Notes: generated by a model not told the origin, from the sequence alone. DNA of 17,081 bases from JBGTFE01 sp036403235 (GCA_036403235.1 DASWRI010000014.1:1-17081), one strand, 5' to 3'; counted from the stretch's first letter, positions 8,584 through 15,905 are shown. Numbers and translations: made by a program.

Positions 8584-10119
8584 GTGAGAGGAGAAAACTC
8601 CGGTCTTAACAAAGCTATTATGCCGTTTTTTTATAAAGACATGCTGAGCATCAAAGCGCCGTTTCACCCGAGCGACGACAAATTGGATGCGTTAGCCGAG
8701 TTTGTAACCCAAAACACCATCAACGACAGCTCGACCATTCCCGCCGGATATACGTATTTGTCTCAATTTATCGACCACGACATTTCGCTCGACGCCATCG
8801 GCAGAAGATTTCCGTGGGAAATCAAACACAGACCGGCCGAGCTTTACAATAAACGCTCGCCGTTTTTTAATCTCGACACCCTTTATAGCGTTGACGATAA
8901 GCAGAGTTTCACCGAGGTTGACCGCTCCGATTTAATGGAAACCAAATCGCTTCTAAAGATTGGACAAACCATTCCCGACGGAAAAAAACCTTCTTTTAAG
9001 AACGATTTGCCGAGATACGCAAACAGCGTCAAAGCGCGGATTGTCGATGGACGAAATGACGAAAATCTCGGGGTCGCGCAGACTCACGTCGCCTTTATCA
9101 GATTTCATAACGCGATTGTCAAACATCTCGGCGGCGATAATACGACTGAAATGTTTGAGGAGGCGCGGCGCAGAACAATCCGGCATTACCAGTGGATTAT
9201 TCTTCACGATTTTCTTCCGAAACTCGTAAAAAAAGAAGTCCTCGAAGATGTCATAAAAAACGGCAACAAATTTTATTACCCTACCGACGACGATGTTTTT
9301 ATACCGCTGGAATTTTCCGTCGGCGCTTACCGCGCCGGCCACAGCATGATTAGAAACACATACAACTGGAATCTGAATTTTAACAACGACCCAAATTCGC
9401 CGCGCGCGTCAATCAAGGATTTAATAAAATTTACGGGCTCGAGCTGCGATAAAAAATTTGATTGTATGGCCGGCGAAATGGGGCTTCCGAACATTTGGAT
9501 AATAAATTGGAACTGGTTTTATAACATTAACGATTTGATGCACACCGATTCCGAGCATTTCAATACTACAGCTAAACTAAACACAAATATTTCAACGACT
9601 CTCGGAAATTTAGCGCCCAAACTCGTAAACGGATTTAATCGGCTTTTCTCGCTTCCGGCATTTGATTTATATCGCACGCGGGCGATGGAGCTTCCCGCCG
9701 GACAAATGATTGCCGGCATGATGACAAGCAAAATGGATATCAGAGTTTTGCAGCCCGAGGAAATCGAGCCGCTTTTGCCGAAGGCGCTGGAAAAAGAATT
9801 TTCAGTTGAGACGCCGCTCTGGTTTTATTTACTGGCGGAAGCCGAGCTCAATAAAAATGCGCAGGGCAAATCCGCCGAAACTATGGGCGACGTCGGCAGC
9901 CGGATAATTGCCGAAACTTTTGTCGAGCTGCTGAAACGAAGCGAATATTCGATATTCGACATTGATTTCCCGAGTCACCCGGATTTTCTGGGCGAAAAAC
10001 CGGATAATTCGGGCGACAACAATAATTCAGGCAATCCGGCCAAATTCGGCATGGCGGAGCTACTCAATTTCGTCGAGAAAATAGAACCCGGATTTTTGAA
10101 TCCGCTGGCTACGAGCTAA
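8584..10119 (+). CDS. Animal-type haem peroxidase (myeloperoxidase/cyclooxygenase superfamily)
   Basis: A 511-aa peroxidase with no signal peptide, so probably cytoplasmic. Motifs by comparison with mammalian peroxidases: GYTYLSQFIDHDISLD (56-70) with distal Gln61, haem-ester Asp64, distal His65 and calcium-ligand Asp66; a calcium-loop-like FNLDTLYS (95-102); the catalytic pair Arg157/Glu160 in GRNDEN; and proximal His253 in YRAGHSMI. A later LPAGQM and VGSRIIAETFVELL follow the usual bacterial order. The helix that normally places an Asn beside the proximal His reads FDLYRTRAMELPAGQ, so that position may be Asp361. The start is GTG with AAGGAG 7 nt upstream; ATG 8620 is an alternative. First gene of the candidate RiPP cassette, 67 nt before the next gene. 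It could oxidise or halogenate a small molecule or the peptide; this is inferred from context only. Confidence 0.88.
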   Translation: MRGENSGLNKAIMPFFYKDMLSIKAPFHPSDDKLDALAEFVTQNTINDSSTIPAGYTYLSQFIDHDISLDAIGRRFPWEIKHRPAELYNKRSPFFNLDTLYSVDDKQSFTEVDRSDLMETKSLLKIGQTIPDGKKPSFKNDLPRYANSVKARIVDGRNDENLGVAQTHVAFIRFHNAIVKHLGGDNTTEMFEEARRRTIRHYQWIILHDFLPKLVKKEVLEDVIKNGNKFYYPTDDDVFIPLEFSVGAYRAGHSMIRNTYNWNLNFNNDPNSPRASIKDLIKFTGSSCDKKFDCMAGEMGLPNIWIINWNWFYNINDLMHTDSEHFNTTAKLNTNISTTLGNLAPKLVNGFNRLFSLPAFDLYRTRAMELPAGQMIAGMMTSKMDIRVLQPEEIEPLLPKALEKEFSVETPLWFYLLAEAELNKNAQGKSAETMGDVGSRIIAETFVELLKRSEYSIFDIDFPSHPDFLGEKPDNSGDNNNSGNPAKFGMAELLNFVEKIEPGFLNPLATS

Positions 10120-10186
10120 ATAATTCAGCTAACATTCAACTCCCGCACAAGATAGAAAAACACAAAATAAGGAGAACAAAAACAAT

Positions 10187-10558
10187 ATGAGTGGTAACAG
10201 AATACTTGATAAAATAAACGAGAATCATAATCTGATTTACAGCGATCCGGAAGCCGCCGGCCTGAGCTTGGCAAATGAATTGCAGGATTTGGCAATCAAA
10301 GCGATTCATAAAGGAATTACAAGCCAGGCGTGGAGCGATTATATGAGCAGATTTGTGACAAACGCCGCGCAGCTGGAAAGATTAAAAGGTAATGACCCTG
10401 TTTTTATGGCTTTACCTTGGGGGCCGAAGACACTGGCTTATTTAGTGGCCAATTCGACCTGCGGAATCAACACCTTTACCGGCACCAAAAACAATATGAC
10501 GCCGCAGATGTATAACAGCCTGGACGAGGATTTTAGTGGAGACACCAATCCGGCATAA
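10187..10558 (+). CDS. Small protein, candidate RiPP precursor peptide
   Basis: A 123-aa protein I do not recognise from a named family. Residues 1-85 look like a helical leader: SLANELQDLAIKAI (27-40) resembles the ELQ-type motif of class III lanthipeptide leaders, and SQAWSDYMSRFVTNAAQLER (46-65) resembles the AW-x-D...F...L pattern of nitrile-hydratase-like leader peptides. Residues 87-123 are polar and rich in Ser/Thr/Asn/Gly, beginning VANSTCGINTFTGT, with the only Cys at 92. It lies between a peroxidase and a lanthipeptide-type lyase/kinase, with AAGGAG 12 nt before its ATG, and is followed by two hairpins, as precursor genes often are. Against this, it is long for a precursor and has one Cys, so at most one thioether. 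It could instead be a partner protein of the peroxidase. Confidence 0.55.
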   Translation: MSGNRILDKINENHNLIYSDPEAAGLSLANELQDLAIKAIHKGITSQAWSDYMSRFVTNAAQLERLKGNDPVFMALPWGPKTLAYLVANSTCGINTFTGTKNNMTPQMYNSLDEDFSGDTNPA

Positions 10559-10578
10559 ATTTCTCGGTCGAGAAATTT
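10557..10578 (+). promoter_or_regulatory. Hairpin immediately after the small-protein stop codon
   Basis: AAATTTCTCG and CGAGAAATTT form a perfect 10-bp stem around a 2-nt loop, starting inside the TAA stop of the 10187 gene. No T-run follows, so it is more likely an attenuator or 3'-end stabiliser than a full terminator. Such a structure between a precursor gene and its modifying enzyme is a common way to favour precursor output. Confidence 0.55.
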
Positions 10579-10584
10579 GAAAAA

Positions 10585-10617
10585 AGTTGAAAAGACAATC
10601 AAACCGTATTTTCAACT
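10585..10617 (+). promoter_or_regulatory. Second hairpin upstream of the lyase/kinase gene
   Basis: AGTTGAAAA (10585-10593) and TTTTCAACT (10609-10617) form a 9-bp stem with a 15-nt loop. It follows the 10557-10578 hairpin by 6 nt. A weaker 5-bp hairpin (10628-10642) lies directly before the ATG at 10645, which has no strong ribosome binding site, so translation of the enzyme may be held low. Confidence 0.45.
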
Positions 10618-10644
10618 GGCTTTAATCGAAGAATAAATCTTCAA

Positions 10645-12075
10645 ATGACGCAAGCGGCTCGGATATTTTCAAAATCACCGGACATAGAACGTTTAAAAGC
10701 AGATGCCGGAGCGGATTTATTTCATCGCCGCTGGCATCTGCTTTGTGAGCGCTATCTGCCGGTCAAAACCGAAAATTCAATTTGGCGGTTTAGCCGGGAC
10801 GGCAAAGCCGGAGAACCGTCGCAGGGGTGGAAACTTCATATCTCGGCGACGGTTCTCGAAGCTTGCGACGTGTTTGAAAAAGCCGCGCCGCATCTCACAT
10901 CAGCAGACGTACAGTTCAAAGCTCCGAAATCTTTGGACGAGCTTTCCAAAATCAATTGCGGTTTGGAATACGGCTATCATCAGGTCGGAAAATTTATCAC
11001 GATTTATCCTTCAACGAAAGAGCAGGCCGTTCGCTTGGCGCGCGAGCTTCACGAATTAACAATCGATTTTATCGCGGTGTCAGTTCCCTTCGACGAGCAA
11101 TATCTGCCGGACAGCTCGGTTTTTTACCGTTATGGCGGTTTTGTGCCGATTGAAATGATTGACGAAAACGGCAAAGTTTTTTCGGCCGTCCGGAAACCAA
11201 GCGGGGAAATTGTTCCCGACGACCGTTTTCAGGCCGTTCCCGAATGGATGTCGAATCCCTTTCAAATTCACAAAAAAAATGGCGAAAAGGATTTTAACGA
11301 CACGCCTCTGGGCACGACTTATAAAATTTTCCGCGCCATCACGCAGCGCGGCAAAGGCGGTACGTATCAGGCTCTGGATTTCAGCTCGATGCGGCCGCGC
11401 CTCTCTATCGTCAAAGAAGGAAGACGTCACGGCGAGACGGGCTGGAACGGGCAGGACGGCTATTCTCTCGTCAAAAATGAATTCGAAGTCCTGACCGTCC
11501 TCAATAAAATTTCAAACGAAGTGCCGCGCGTCTTCGCTTCGTTTGAAATTTACGGAAATTTTTATCTGGCGATGGAATACGTCGAAGGCCGAAGCCTCAA
11601 CGACATCATGAAGCCGCGTCAACGGCGCTTCTCCGTCAAACAGGTGCTTGAGCTTGGCATCAGGATTGCGGAAATCATCGAAAACATTCACCGGGCGGGC
11701 TGGGTGTGGAACGACTGCAAACCGGCAAATCTGATTGTAACGGCCAATAAATCGCTCAGACCGATTGATTTCGAAGGCGCTTATCCGGTCGATAAATCAG
11801 AGCCGTTTGATTGGAAAACAAAGGGATTTTCAAAATCCGCAAAGGATTCAGCCGCTTCGAGCGGAAAATCCGCCGACACATATGCGCTCGGGGCGGTTGT
11901 TTATTTTCTGCTGACGGGAAGGTTGTATGACGCGGACGAACCGGTTGAAATCGGAAAATTGCGCCGCAACGTTCCGCAAAAACTAATAAAAATCACCGAA
12001 AAGCTTTTGCGCGGCCCGGCGCAAAAGCTCGATAAAGTGAAAATTGAATTTAAGAAAATATTGAATTCGATTTAA
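10645..12075 (+). CDS. Lanthipeptide-synthetase-like lyase/kinase lacking the LanC cyclase domain
   Basis: A 476-aa protein matching the N-terminal half of class III/IV lanthipeptide synthetases. The phosphoSer/Thr lyase part (about 30-210) has GWKLHISAT (61-69), GKFITIYP (115-122), FYRYGGF (160-166), then a PSGEIVPDDRF stretch and WMSNPF, the order seen in LanKC/LanL. The kinase part (about 220-470) has a Gly-rich GKGGTY (236-241), the Lys of IVKEG (257), a catalytic loop NDCKPANL (Asp357, Lys359, Asn362) and DFEGA (Asp375), the DFE variant typical of these synthetases. It ends naturally at a TAA; full-length relatives are about 850-900 aa with a zinc-dependent LanC domain, absent here. It should phosphorylate Ser/Thr in a peptide and eliminate phosphate to give dehydro residues. 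The natural substrate may be the 10187 product. Confidence 0.82.
   Translation: MTQAARIFSKSPDIERLKADAGADLFHRRWHLLCERYLPVKTENSIWRFSRDGKAGEPSQGWKLHISATVLEACDVFEKAAPHLTSADVQFKAPKSLDELSKINCGLEYGYHQVGKFITIYPSTKEQAVRLARELHELTIDFIAVSVPFDEQYLPDSSVFYRYGGFVPIEMIDENGKVFSAVRKPSGEIVPDDRFQAVPEWMSNPFQIHKKNGEKDFNDTPLGTTYKIFRAITQRGKGGTYQALDFSSMRPRLSIVKEGRRHGETGWNGQDGYSLVKNEFEVLTVLNKISNEVPRVFASFEIYGNFYLAMEYVEGRSLNDIMKPRQRRFSVKQVLELGIRIAEIIENIHRAGWVWNDCKPANLIVTANKSLRPIDFEGAYPVDKSEPFDWKTKGFSKSAKDSAASSGKSADTYALGAVVYFLLTGRLYDADEPVEIGKLRRNVPQKLIKITEKLLRGPAQKLDKVKIEFKKILNSI
12002..12029 (-). terminator. Candidate terminator of the convergent kinase gene
   Basis: AGCTTTTGCGC (12002-12012) and GCGCAAAAGCT (12019-12029) form a perfect 11-bp stem with a 6-nt loop, inside the last codons of the lyase/kinase gene. 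Read on the minus strand, it lies 53 nt past the kinase stop codon and is followed by a T-rich stretch with short runs. The two genes converge with a 7-nt gap, so the terminator has to lie inside one of them. Confidence 0.4.
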
Positions 12076-12082
12076 TTACGGC

Positions 12083-14653
12083 TTATAGATTGGCGCATTT
12101 TTTGACGGCGGCAAATCTCGCGTCCGATTTTATATCATCGACGAGCGGGTCGGTTATCAAGCTCGGCAAGGTTGAATATCTTTCGGCGCAGGATTTGTTC
12201 AGATATTCAAAAGCCTTGTCAACATCTCCGAGTCCGATATAAATAACGGCTCTCTCCTGCGCCGGAACGTATATTTTTTTCGCCAGAACGTCCAGATTTT
12301 CAATCAGTTTCAACGCCTCGGCCGGACGATTGGCTTTGGCATAAGCAAATCCGAGCGGGGCGGAGACGAAGACCTTATCCGATATTTTTTCGGACTGGTA
12401 GGTTTTCTCCAAAATACCGATTGCCTCCTTATATTTTCCGGTTTTCAAAAACAGATAGCTCTGCAAATAAGGCAGCCTGGTATTGTCGGGATTTTTGTCG
12501 AACAAATCGGTGATAATTTTGTCCATTTGCTCGAAATCATGTTTTCGATAATAAATTTTCGCCAGCTCGGCATCGGACAAGATGGAGAGCGAATCGGTTT
12601 CTTTTATTTTTTTTGCTTCTTCGAGAGCTTCATCATAACGCTCCTGATTGCTTAAAACATTTATCAGACCAACGCGCGACGGAAGAAAATCCGGGTCGCG
12701 CGCTATCGCGGTTCTAAAATAGCTTTCGGCTTCCGTCCAGTTCCATTCGTATTTTAAGCTAATCATTCCCAGCGAATTGTAAGATTCACACAACGTATTA
12801 TCTAAAAGCAGCGCCGTTTTCGCCGCCGCTTTGGCATTGCCGACGGCTTCGACGGGCGGAATGGCGTTTTCGACGCCGGGCAGACTTTGCGAAAGATAGG
12901 CGTCGGCCAGACCGGCCCATGCCTTTGCGTAAGTCGGGTCTAATTCTTTGGCGCGATTAAAAGACTTGACGGCATTGTTGACGTCGTCATTCATTCTCCG
13001 GTTCAAATAATAACGTCCGAGAAAATATAATCGCTTGGCTTCGTCGTTGCCGGTGTCTTTTTTGGCCAGCCGGTTTTTATCTTCATCGGTCAGATTCGAT
13101 TTAACTTCATTGATGATTCGCGAAGTGACGTTTTCCTGCAGCTCAATCAGCTTGGACTCTTCTATTTTTATCTCGTCCGAAGCTATCACGACGCCGTCCG
13201 ACGTCCGGATAAGTTTGTAGTTAAAAAACAAATCATCCGCGCGATTTATAATCGCGCCGGCATAAACGGCATCGACGTTCAGCTCTTTTCCGGCCGCTCG
13301 CGGTTCTATCGTTTTTCCTTTGTAGCGGGCGATGAGAAATTCGCTTTTGACGTCTAAATCGGACAAATTCGAGAGTTTATCGATAATGCTCTGCGTCAGC
13401 CCGCCCGCCAGATATTCTTTTTCAGCCGGCGGATTCTCGAAAGAAATCGGCAGAATCGCAATCGTTCTCTGCGAGCGTCTGGCCGCGTAAAAATAGGCAA
13501 ATGCCAGGACAAACGCCAGAATGACGGCGGCCGCAGCGGCTTTGATAAAAAATTTACGGCGGCGTTTGGAAGCGATTTCAAGATAATTTTCCGATTCGGC
13601 TTTGTCGAGCTCGACGAGGATTTCCGCCGCCGACTGAAACCTTTTTTCAGGTTCTTTTTGCAGACATTTTTCGACCAGATTTATCAGGCCGGCGGGAAAA
13701 TCGGACTTGAATTTTTCCGGGCGCGGCGGCTTGTCGCTCAAAATCGCGGCGATGGTTTCCGCCTGACTTTTGCGGCTGAACGGATTTTTTTTGGTGAGCA
13801 GCTCGTAGAGAACAATCCCGACGCTGAAAATATCGCTCCGGTAATCGATTTTTTCGCCGCGAAGCTGTTCGGGCGACATATACGAAACAGTCCCGATAAC
13901 CAATCCGTTCTGCGAAAAATTGCTTTTGTTGTCGATTTCGCCGTCTATCAGATGTTTTTGACGAATAACTTTTGCGAGCCCGAAATCGAGAACCTTTATA
14001 TATTTCTCGGTGGTGAGCATGATATTGCCCGGTTTGAGGTCGCGGTGAATGACGCCGTGTGAATGGGCAAAGGCGACGGCGGTGACAATCTGACGCGCGA
14101 GACTTTTAAAGTTATCGACGCCGATGGATTCTTTTTCGACGATTTCGGCCAGCGTTCGGCCTTCGATATACTGCATCACGATAAAGTGATGCTCGCCCGT
14201 CTGTTCGATGCCGTGGACGGCGCAGATATTCGGATGTTCGAGCGCGGCCGCCGCCTGCGCTTCCTTGACGAGCTGGCGTTTTGCCGCGCGGTCGTTTTCC
14301 AGCGATTCGGAGAGAAATTTGAGCGCGACCGGCCGGTTGAGGCGCGTATCAACGGCTTTGTAAACATCGCCCATTCCGCCCGCACCGATTTTTTCGTGTA
14401 TTTCGTAAAACCCGATGGTCGTTCCCGCAAAACTTTTCTGACCGTTTTTATGCATTGCGCCGAGACCGAGTTCAAAAACCGGCTCAGCCAGAAAACCCGG
14501 TTCGCTTTCAAGACTGTCTATCAGGGATTCAATTTCGGAAAAAAGCTGGCCGTCGCCCGCGCATGCCTTTTGAAGATACGTTTTTCTTTCTCCCGAAGGT
14601 AAATCGAGCGTCGTGTGAAAAATCTTTTCGACTTTTTCCCAGTTATTTTTCAT
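12083..14653 (-). CDS. Membrane Ser/Thr protein kinase with TolB-like and TPR regions
   Basis: An 856-aa protein. Residues 1-60 carry the short helical N-region usual in acidobacterial kinases (WEKVEKIFHTTLDLPSGER). The kinase domain spans about 84-350: IGAGGMGDVYKA (89-100), VALKFL with Lys112, HRDLKPGN (203-210), DFGLAK (223-228) and GTVSYMSPEQLRG, so it looks active. One TM helix lies at 368-391. Outside it are a TolB N-terminal-like stretch (IAILPISFENPP, then GGLTQSIIDKLSNL) and about seven TPR-like repeats (560-850). The start at ATG 14653 overlaps the sigma-factor stop in an ATGA; a TTG further upstream (14695) has no support. It is probably a sensor kinase that signals to, or with, the coupled sigma factor, as in other acidobacterial and planctomycete pairs. 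Confidence 0.9.
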   Translation of the reverse strand: MKNNWEKVEKIFHTTLDLPSGERKTYLQKACAGDGQLFSEIESLIDSLESEPGFLAEPVFELGLGAMHKNGQKSFAGTTIGFYEIHEKIGAGGMGDVYKAVDTRLNRPVALKFLSESLENDRAAKRQLVKEAQAAAALEHPNICAVHGIEQTGEHHFIVMQYIEGRTLAEIVEKESIGVDNFKSLARQIVTAVAFAHSHGVIHRDLKPGNIMLTTEKYIKVLDFGLAKVIRQKHLIDGEIDNKSNFSQNGLVIGTVSYMSPEQLRGEKIDYRSDIFSVGIVLYELLTKKNPFSRKSQAETIAAILSDKPPRPEKFKSDFPAGLINLVEKCLQKEPEKRFQSAAEILVELDKAESENYLEIASKRRRKFFIKAAAAAVILAFVLAFAYFYAARRSQRTIAILPISFENPPAEKEYLAGGLTQSIIDKLSNLSDLDVKSEFLIARYKGKTIEPRAAGKELNVDAVYAGAIINRADDLFFNYKLIRTSDGVVIASDEIKIEESKLIELQENVTSRIINEVKSNLTDEDKNRLAKKDTGNDEAKRLYFLGRYYLNRRMNDDVNNAVKSFNRAKELDPTYAKAWAGLADAYLSQSLPGVENAIPPVEAVGNAKAAAKTALLLDNTLCESYNSLGMISLKYEWNWTEAESYFRTAIARDPDFLPSRVGLINVLSNQERYDEALEEAKKIKETDSLSILSDAELAKIYYRKHDFEQMDKIITDLFDKNPDNTRLPYLQSYLFLKTGKYKEAIGILEKTYQSEKISDKVFVSAPLGFAYAKANRPAEALKLIENLDVLAKKIYVPAQERAVIYIGLGDVDKAFEYLNKSCAERYSTLPSLITDPLVDDIKSDARFAAVKKCANL

Positions 14654-15210
14654 TTCCGCACTTCCCGCGCGAGCCAGGCTTTGGCCATCGTCCAATCGCG
14701 CCTGACCGTAACGACGGAAACTTTTAATACCTCGGCAATTTCATCGGCGTTTAAGCCGCCGTAATAACGAAGCTCGACGACTTTCGCCTTGCGTTCGTCA
14801 ATCTCGGCCAGCATACACAGCGCTTCTTCGAGCGCCAGAATTTCGTGTGATTTTTGTTCCGTGACGAGCATCGAGTCGGCCAGCGAAACTTCGATGGCGC
14901 CGTCGCCGCGTTTTTTGGCTTTACGGTCGCGGATGTAATTGAGCAGAAAGCGGCGCATCATATTGGCGGCGATGCCGAAAAAATGCGCGCGGTTTTGCCA
15001 TTGAACTTTATTTTGGTCAATCAGACGGATATAGGTTTCGTTAATGACGGCGGTCGTCTGCAGGGTATTTCCCGGCTGCAGTTTTCTCATATAGTTGTGC
15101 GCCAGACGGTGAAGCTCTTTTTCGACAAGCGGAAAAAGTTTCTCGAGCGCGTCGTCTTTGCCCGCGCTCCAATCAATTAAAAGTTCGGTAATTCCTATTG
15201 TCGAAAGCAT
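14650..15210 (-). CDS. ECF-like sigma factor (Sigma70_ECF, TIGR02999-type)
   Basis: A 186-aa protein. The N-terminal region 2 spans about 20-95 and includes the family hallmarks LRLAHNYMRKLQPGNTLQ-like residues (35-51), INETYIRL (56-63) and HFFGIAANMMRRFLLNYIR (76-94). Region 4 spans 125-182: ELRYYGGLNADEIAEVLKVS (146-165) with a recognition helix VVTVRRDWTMAKAWL. These match the ECF-like family that is commonly adjacent to Ser/Thr kinases and lacks its own anti-sigma factor. It overlaps the kinase gene by an ATGA junction. Start ATG 15210 has only a weak upstream site (GGGAAAA, far). It is a natural candidate to transcribe from the shared block at 8507-8552 and 15285-15330, but no direct evidence exists. 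Confidence 0.92.
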   Translation of the reverse strand: MLSTIGITELLIDWSAGKDDALEKLFPLVEKELHRLAHNYMRKLQPGNTLQTTAVINETYIRLIDQNKVQWQNRAHFFGIAANMMRRFLLNYIRDRKAKKRGDGAIEVSLADSMLVTEQKSHEILALEEALCMLAEIDERKAKVVELRYYGGLNADEIAEVLKVSVVTVRRDWTMAKAWLAREVRK

Positions 15211-15284
15211 AAAAAGTCGATTTTTTCCCTTAATTTATCGCTGTCTGAATTTTCTTAAAAAAAAATAGAAAAAATTTTAGCCCG

Positions 15285-15330
15285 ATGATTAGTTTTGACG
15301 AGTTTTCGTGCTTATAGATATAGAGCCTTT
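15285..15330 (+). promoter_or_regulatory. Shared upstream element, copy 2 (candidate promoter of the membrane/lipoprotein operon)
   Basis: Second copy of the block at 8507-8552, with the invariant GAGTTTTCGTGC at 15300-15311. It lies between the divergent sigma gene and the next plus-strand operon, 108 nt before the earliest possible start of that operon. Like copy 1 it reads as ATG-ATT, nine variable bases, GAG-TTT-TCG-TGC, three variable bases and TAG. Confidence 0.5.
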
Positions 15331-15488
15331 GAAAACATATCAATAAAAATTTTTTGGAAATTTTAATGAACAACTATTTATAGCTTGAAAATCTGAAAAT
15401 TTGCAAGATTTTTTTATAACTTTTCTTAAATAAAACGATGAGAACGCTAACCACCCGAAACCGGAACTTATTTATAAAGAATTTTGCG

Positions 15489-15890
15489 ATGAATGAAAAA
15501 AATACCACCAACCGAAAAAGTATTACGGAAATTCTCAAAGATTCGATGATGGTCATCCTGACCTTAATCTTCGTTCTGCTCTACGCGGCGGCCTTTATGG
15601 GAAAATTCGACCCGTTGAAAGACAACACAATGCTTCTCAGGCTCGAGCCGATAATCTTCATACTTATCGGCTACTATTTTGGCCGCCTGCCCTCACGACA
15701 GAACGAACATTTTCTGAAAGACGAGATTACGCGGCAAACCCAAAAAACCGATGCCGCCCAATACGCCAAAGAGCAGGCGCAGCTCGAAAGAGAAATGCTC
15801 GAAGAAAAAATAAAAAATGCCCGAACCGCGCTCCGGACGGAAGACCAGACAAAATCCGCCAAAACCGCCATCGGCATTTTGGATTCATAG
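15489..15890 (+). CDS. Two-TM coiled-coil protein of unknown function
   Basis: A 133-aa protein I do not recognise. Hydrophobic segments lie at about 17-37 (SMMVILTLIFVLLYAAAF) and 49-66 (PIIFILIGYYFG). The rest (75-125) is highly charged and helical, with heptad-like Glu/Lys/Ala/Leu patterning (KEQAQLEREMLEEKIKNA), suggesting a cytoplasmic coiled coil. The start is uncertain: ATG 15489 gives this form; ATG 15438 in the same frame adds 17 basic residues, and neither has a strong ribosome binding site. It is the first gene of a plus-strand operon with the genes at 15906 and 16101 (gaps 15 and 36 nt), and may anchor a membrane assembly. Confidence 0.72.
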   Translation: MNEKNTTNRKSITEILKDSMMVILTLIFVLLYAAAFMGKFDPLKDNTMLLRLEPIIFILIGYYFGRLPSRQNEHFLKDEITRQTQKTDAAQYAKEQAQLEREMLEEKIKNARTALRTEDQTKSAKTAIGILDS

Positions 15891-15905
15891 ACGAGGAAAA
15901 ATTTT

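Noticed and set aside
10187..10558. Class II (LanM) or class I lanthipeptide system
   Set aside because: The adjacent enzyme has the kinase-type DFEGA and lyase motifs of class III/IV enzymes, and no LanB, LanM or LanC gene is visible.
14654..14695. N-terminal extension of the kinase using a TTG start at 14695
   Set aside because: It would overlap the sigma gene by 46 nt, lacks a ribosome binding site and a homologous N-terminus; ATG 14653 gives an ATGA overlap and the usual kinase N-terminus.
15438..15488. Longer start (ATG 15438) for the two-TM protein
   Set aside because: No better ribosome binding site than ATG 15489, and the added 17 residues are a basic stretch with no support; kept only as an alternative.
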